Positions 6,764 through 8,392 of a DNA stretch of 8,392 nucleotides are shown here, piece after piece; positions within the stretch are counted from its first letter, which is position 1; each line of letters starts with the position of its first letter. The translations under genes and the position numbers were made by a program. Source of the DNA: DATBMY01 sp036554605 (GTDB lineage: Bacteria; Acidobacteriota; Blastocatellia; UBA7656); NCBI GenBank assembly GCA_036554605.1, contig DATBMY010000093.1, positions 1-8,392 on the forward strand, read 5' to 3'. The notes beneath the pieces are model-generated. The model saw only the letters and a list, made by a program, of their open reading frames with translations, had not been told where the DNA came from and ran no database searches.

Positions 6764-7291
6764 CACGCGCGAGGGGTCTCTTTTGAAGCGAAGCACCGCC
6801 GACCAGAGCGCGCCGCCGGCCACTTTCGTGGCGAACTGCACCAGCATCACAACCGGCAGAAACATACGAAATGCGAGCCAGGGAAATACTATGCTATCGA
6901 CGGCGGCGCTCACCACGTTCGACGCGTTCACTTTGACGAACCACGCGCGGTCGCGCAGCAGGTGATATGCGATCGCATCGGCCGTGCTGCTTGCGGCAAA
7001 GGCCACGAAAGAAGCGAGCGCCACCTGGCCCGCGTCCTTATTGAGCAGCCACGACAGCGCTGACCCTGATGCGATGAGCGCGGCCATGCGCGGCCATAAC
7101 GCGCGGCCGCGCCAGGATTCGTGCAGGCGGTCGCGCGCGGTGATATCGAGCCCGATGAACAGGAATGCAGTAATAGGCGTTATTTCAGGCCCGTACCTGG
7201 CAACTAAAAGATTGGCCGCGACGATTGCCGCCAGATACAAGCCCACAAGCCAGGCGCCGCCGCCCGGCTTTGCCTGGGTAAGCTCGGCCAT
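6758..7291 (-). CDS. VUT/YhhQ (DUF165) family membrane transporter, likely queuosine-precursor type
   Basis: A 177-aa integral inner-membrane protein. About six hydrophobic segments are visible: roughly 14-33, 37-50, 67-83, 88-112, 125-143 and 143-162. Diagnostic family blocks are FLFIGLDITARDRLHESW (43-60), STADAIAYHLL (102-112) and NASNVVSAAVDSIVF (122-136), the last matching the conserved SN-x-x-S-x-x-x-D-S signature of YhhQ/VUT proteins. Characterised E. coli YhhQ imports preQ0/preQ1, precursors of queuosine and of 7-deazaguanine DNA modifications; the substrate here is inferred. The protein is shorter than E. coli YhhQ (about 220 aa), as in the compact VUT forms I associate with phages and plasmids. 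Its ATG lies two bases after the stop of the zinc-ribbon gene upstream, indicating coupled translation, and its stop overlaps the convergent yhbY by six bases. No queuosine genes are in the window. Confidence 0.85.
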   Translation of the reverse strand: MAELTQAKPGGGAWLVGLYLAAIVAANLLVARYGPEITPITAFLFIGLDITARDRLHESWRGRALWPRMAALIASGSALSWLLNKDAGQVALASFVAFAASSTADAIAYHLLRDRAWFVKVNASNVVSAAVDSIVFPWLAFRMFLPVVMLVQFATKVAGGALWSAVLRFKRDPSRVL

Positions 7292-7293
7292 TA

Positions 7294-8232
7294 TTATTTC
7301 AGCAGCTCTTTCAATCTGTTTATAAAGCGCGGCACCGCGCTCGGGGCAAGCGAGGCGGGGCTTTCAACGCTGAATTCGCTTGCCAGCAGCAGCAGCACAT
7401 CCTTTTCGCTCTTTCCGTTTGCGCCGAGCCGGGCCAGCAGATTGAGCGCCATCTGCTTCTGAGCCGGCGTGCAGCGCCAGTCTTCCTTTCCGGCTCGCTC
7501 CAGCAGTGTAAGCCCGGTCGGCGGCGCTTGCGTCTCGACGGGAAAAAAGTCTTCGCTGTCCTGGGTGAAAAATTCGCTGCCGTTGACCGCGAGCAAAGCG
7601 GCCGCGATCAGGGCCCGCTTCTGGGCAATCTTCTGAATCGTATTGACCTGATCGGCGATGTTCTCGTTTGCCACTCTGCCCGCTGGCTGGCTTGTGATCG
7701 CCTCGTCGTCGAGGGCGAACTTCGCGCCGCAGCCGCCGCGCTTGCGAAAGCAGACCCAGCCGCCGCCGTACACTTCCTTGCCCTGAATTATTGCCGGCTG
7801 GCCGCACGAGGGGCAGCGCTGGTGCGCCTGCCTGTACCGGTATTTCTGCTCCCAGCTATTGCAAGAGCCGTCGCCTTCGGCGATGACGAAGCTGCCGCGC
7901 TGAAGCCGGCAGCGATAGAGATAATAGAAGAAAGGCTCCCCGTTGTGGCCCTCGCCCGTCCAGTCCTCAATCGAGCGTATAATCTCGAAGCGGCTCATAA
8001 GGCCAAACAGGGTGCAGAGCTTTTCCGCGCCCGGTTTGAGCAGCGTCGCCTTCTCTGTGCCGGGTATGCGGCCGTAATCTATGCCTTCGCGCATAACCGT
8101 CCGCACGAACTCGACGACCGCGTTGAACCGCTCTACGGCCTGCTGAATCGACAGGATGGGCATAAAAACATCGTTCTCGATAGGCACCAGCGAACTGCCG
8201 CGATTTTCATCCAACTCGAACTGCGATGACAT
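7294..8232 (-). CDS. Phage-type zinc-ribbon protein, possible Rad52/Sak-like ssDNA-annealing protein
   Basis: A 312-aa soluble protein. The N-terminal part has the recognisable block RFNAVVEFVRTVMREGIDYG, IPGT then LLKPGAEKLCTLFGL, common in uncharacterised phage and plasmid proteins. A zinc ribbon follows with C140-x2-C143-x17-C161-x6-C168 (CPSCGQ ... WVCFRKRGGCGAKF). Then comes NTIQKIAQKRALIAAALLA with FFTQDSEDFF, which resembles the 'K-R-A-L ... F-T-Q-D' helix region of Rad52-superfamily annealing proteins. The C-terminal 60 residues (TPAQKQMALNLLARLG, ending FINRLKELL) resemble a helical module common at the ends of phage single-strand annealing proteins. The annealing role is inference from these patterns. 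ATG 8232 is chosen because AGGGGAGA sits just upstream; an in-frame GTG at 8256 would add eight residues but lacks a ribosome site. It is first in a two-gene unit with the transporter. Confidence 0.72.
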   Translation of the reverse strand: MSSQFELDENRGSSLVPIENDVFMPILSIQQAVERFNAVVEFVRTVMREGIDYGRIPGTEKATLLKPGAEKLCTLFGLMSRFEIIRSIEDWTGEGHNGEPFFYYLYRCRLQRGSFVIAEGDGSCNSWEQKYRYRQAHQRCPSCGQPAIIQGKEVYGGGWVCFRKRGGCGAKFALDDEAITSQPAGRVANENIADQVNTIQKIAQKRALIAAALLAVNGSEFFTQDSEDFFPVETQAPPTGLTLLERAGKEDWRCTPAQKQMALNLLARLGANGKSEKDVLLLLASEFSVESPASLAPSAVPRFINRLKELLK

Positions 8233-8235
8233 AAA

Positions 8236-8243
8236 TCTCCCCT
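8236..8243 (-). promoter_or_regulatory. Ribosome binding site deciding the ATG at 8232
   Basis: Read on the minus strand, AGGGGAGA stands three bases before the ATG (four bases from the GGAG core). The upstream in-frame GTG at 8254-8256 has nothing comparable, so the shorter protein is preferred. Confidence 0.65.
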
Positions 8244-8256
8244 GTATTGTGGCCAC

Positions 8257-8392
8257 ACGCCCGTGGTTTGCGGCGCGGGCAAACGATTCGCGCGTAAGAA
8301 GGCCGTGATCATTAATTATGTCGGGGTTTCTTAACCAAAGGCTACCACAGCAATCCGGTTTATGTCCCGGCCGCGAGGCGGGGATTAAATGA
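8257..8392. other. Non-coding end of the window
   Basis: No credible gene is seen. Minus-strand candidates for a promoter of the zinc-ribbon gene (TTGGTT at 8338-8333, AT-rich TAATTAAT around 8311-8318) match consensus and spacing poorly. A 10-base palindrome TGTGGCCACA (8248-8257) sits at its edge, just upstream of the ribosome site, and could be an operator or chance. Confidence 0.4.

Noticed and set aside
7528..8229. A 233-codon plus-strand open frame opposite the zinc-ribbon gene
   Set aside because: The minus-strand protein has a zinc ribbon, family blocks and a good ribosome site. The plus-strand frame has no recognisable features and is best explained as a shadow.
8055..8312. Minus-strand open frame starting at an ATG near 8310, out of frame with the zinc-ribbon gene
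   Set aside because: It runs into the zinc-ribbon gene in a different frame, ends after about 60 codons, and has neither a ribosome site nor recognisable features.
1..8392. CRISPR array, tRNA, rRNA, insertion sequence or attachment site
   Set aside because: No regularly spaced direct repeats, tRNA-like cloverleaf, rRNA motifs, transposase frame with flanking inverted repeats, or duplicated att-like cores were seen on reading both strands.

Overview
This is chromosomal or metagenomic bacterial DNA of moderately high GC, roughly high-50s percent by eye. It has dense genes, good Shine-Dalgarno sequences and a GC-rich third codon position. The taxon cannot be fixed from these genes. Cytosolic oxygen-sensitive radical-dehydratase enzymes next to a bacterial YhbY suggest an anaerobic or facultative environmental bacterium; an Acidobacteriota-like or deltaproteobacteria-like host would fit, but that is inference.

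Left part (1-5625, + strand): after a leader of about 210 bases come two large genes, separated by 78 bases that hold a perfect GC hairpin. The first (597 aa) resembles COG3581 and the second (1179 aa) joins two BcrA/BadF-type ASKHA ATPase domains to a COG3580/DUF2229-like domain. Together they look like an atypical two-gene version of the 2-hydroxyacyl-CoA dehydratase / benzoyl-CoA reductase machinery. The tandem activator domains carry the complete set of four cysteines for a bridging [4Fe-4S] cluster. The two HgdA/HgdB-like halves, one on each protein, each carry a plausible three-cysteine cluster site. The substrate is unknown. In many genomes I recall these parts fused in one chain of about 1400 aa or more; here the COG3581-like part is a separate gene placed first.

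Middle part (5626-6763, + strand): an intergenic repeat block of CACAAAG/CTTTGTG units, which can fold into a terminator-like stem, separates the enzyme genes from three small genes: an unrecognised 91-aa protein, a TPR protein one base downstream of it, and the ribosome-associated RNA-binding protein YhbY. A short stem followed by six T's overlaps the end of the TPR gene.

Right part (6758-8256, - strand): a convergent gene pair overlaps the yhbY stop by 6 bases. In transcription order it encodes a zinc-ribbon protein of phage/plasmid type, possibly a Rad52/Sak-like single-strand annealing protein, and then, two bases later, a VUT/YhhQ-family membrane protein (queuosine-precursor-type transporter). 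This pairing looks accessory and phage-like. The last 136 bases hold no gene that I can support.
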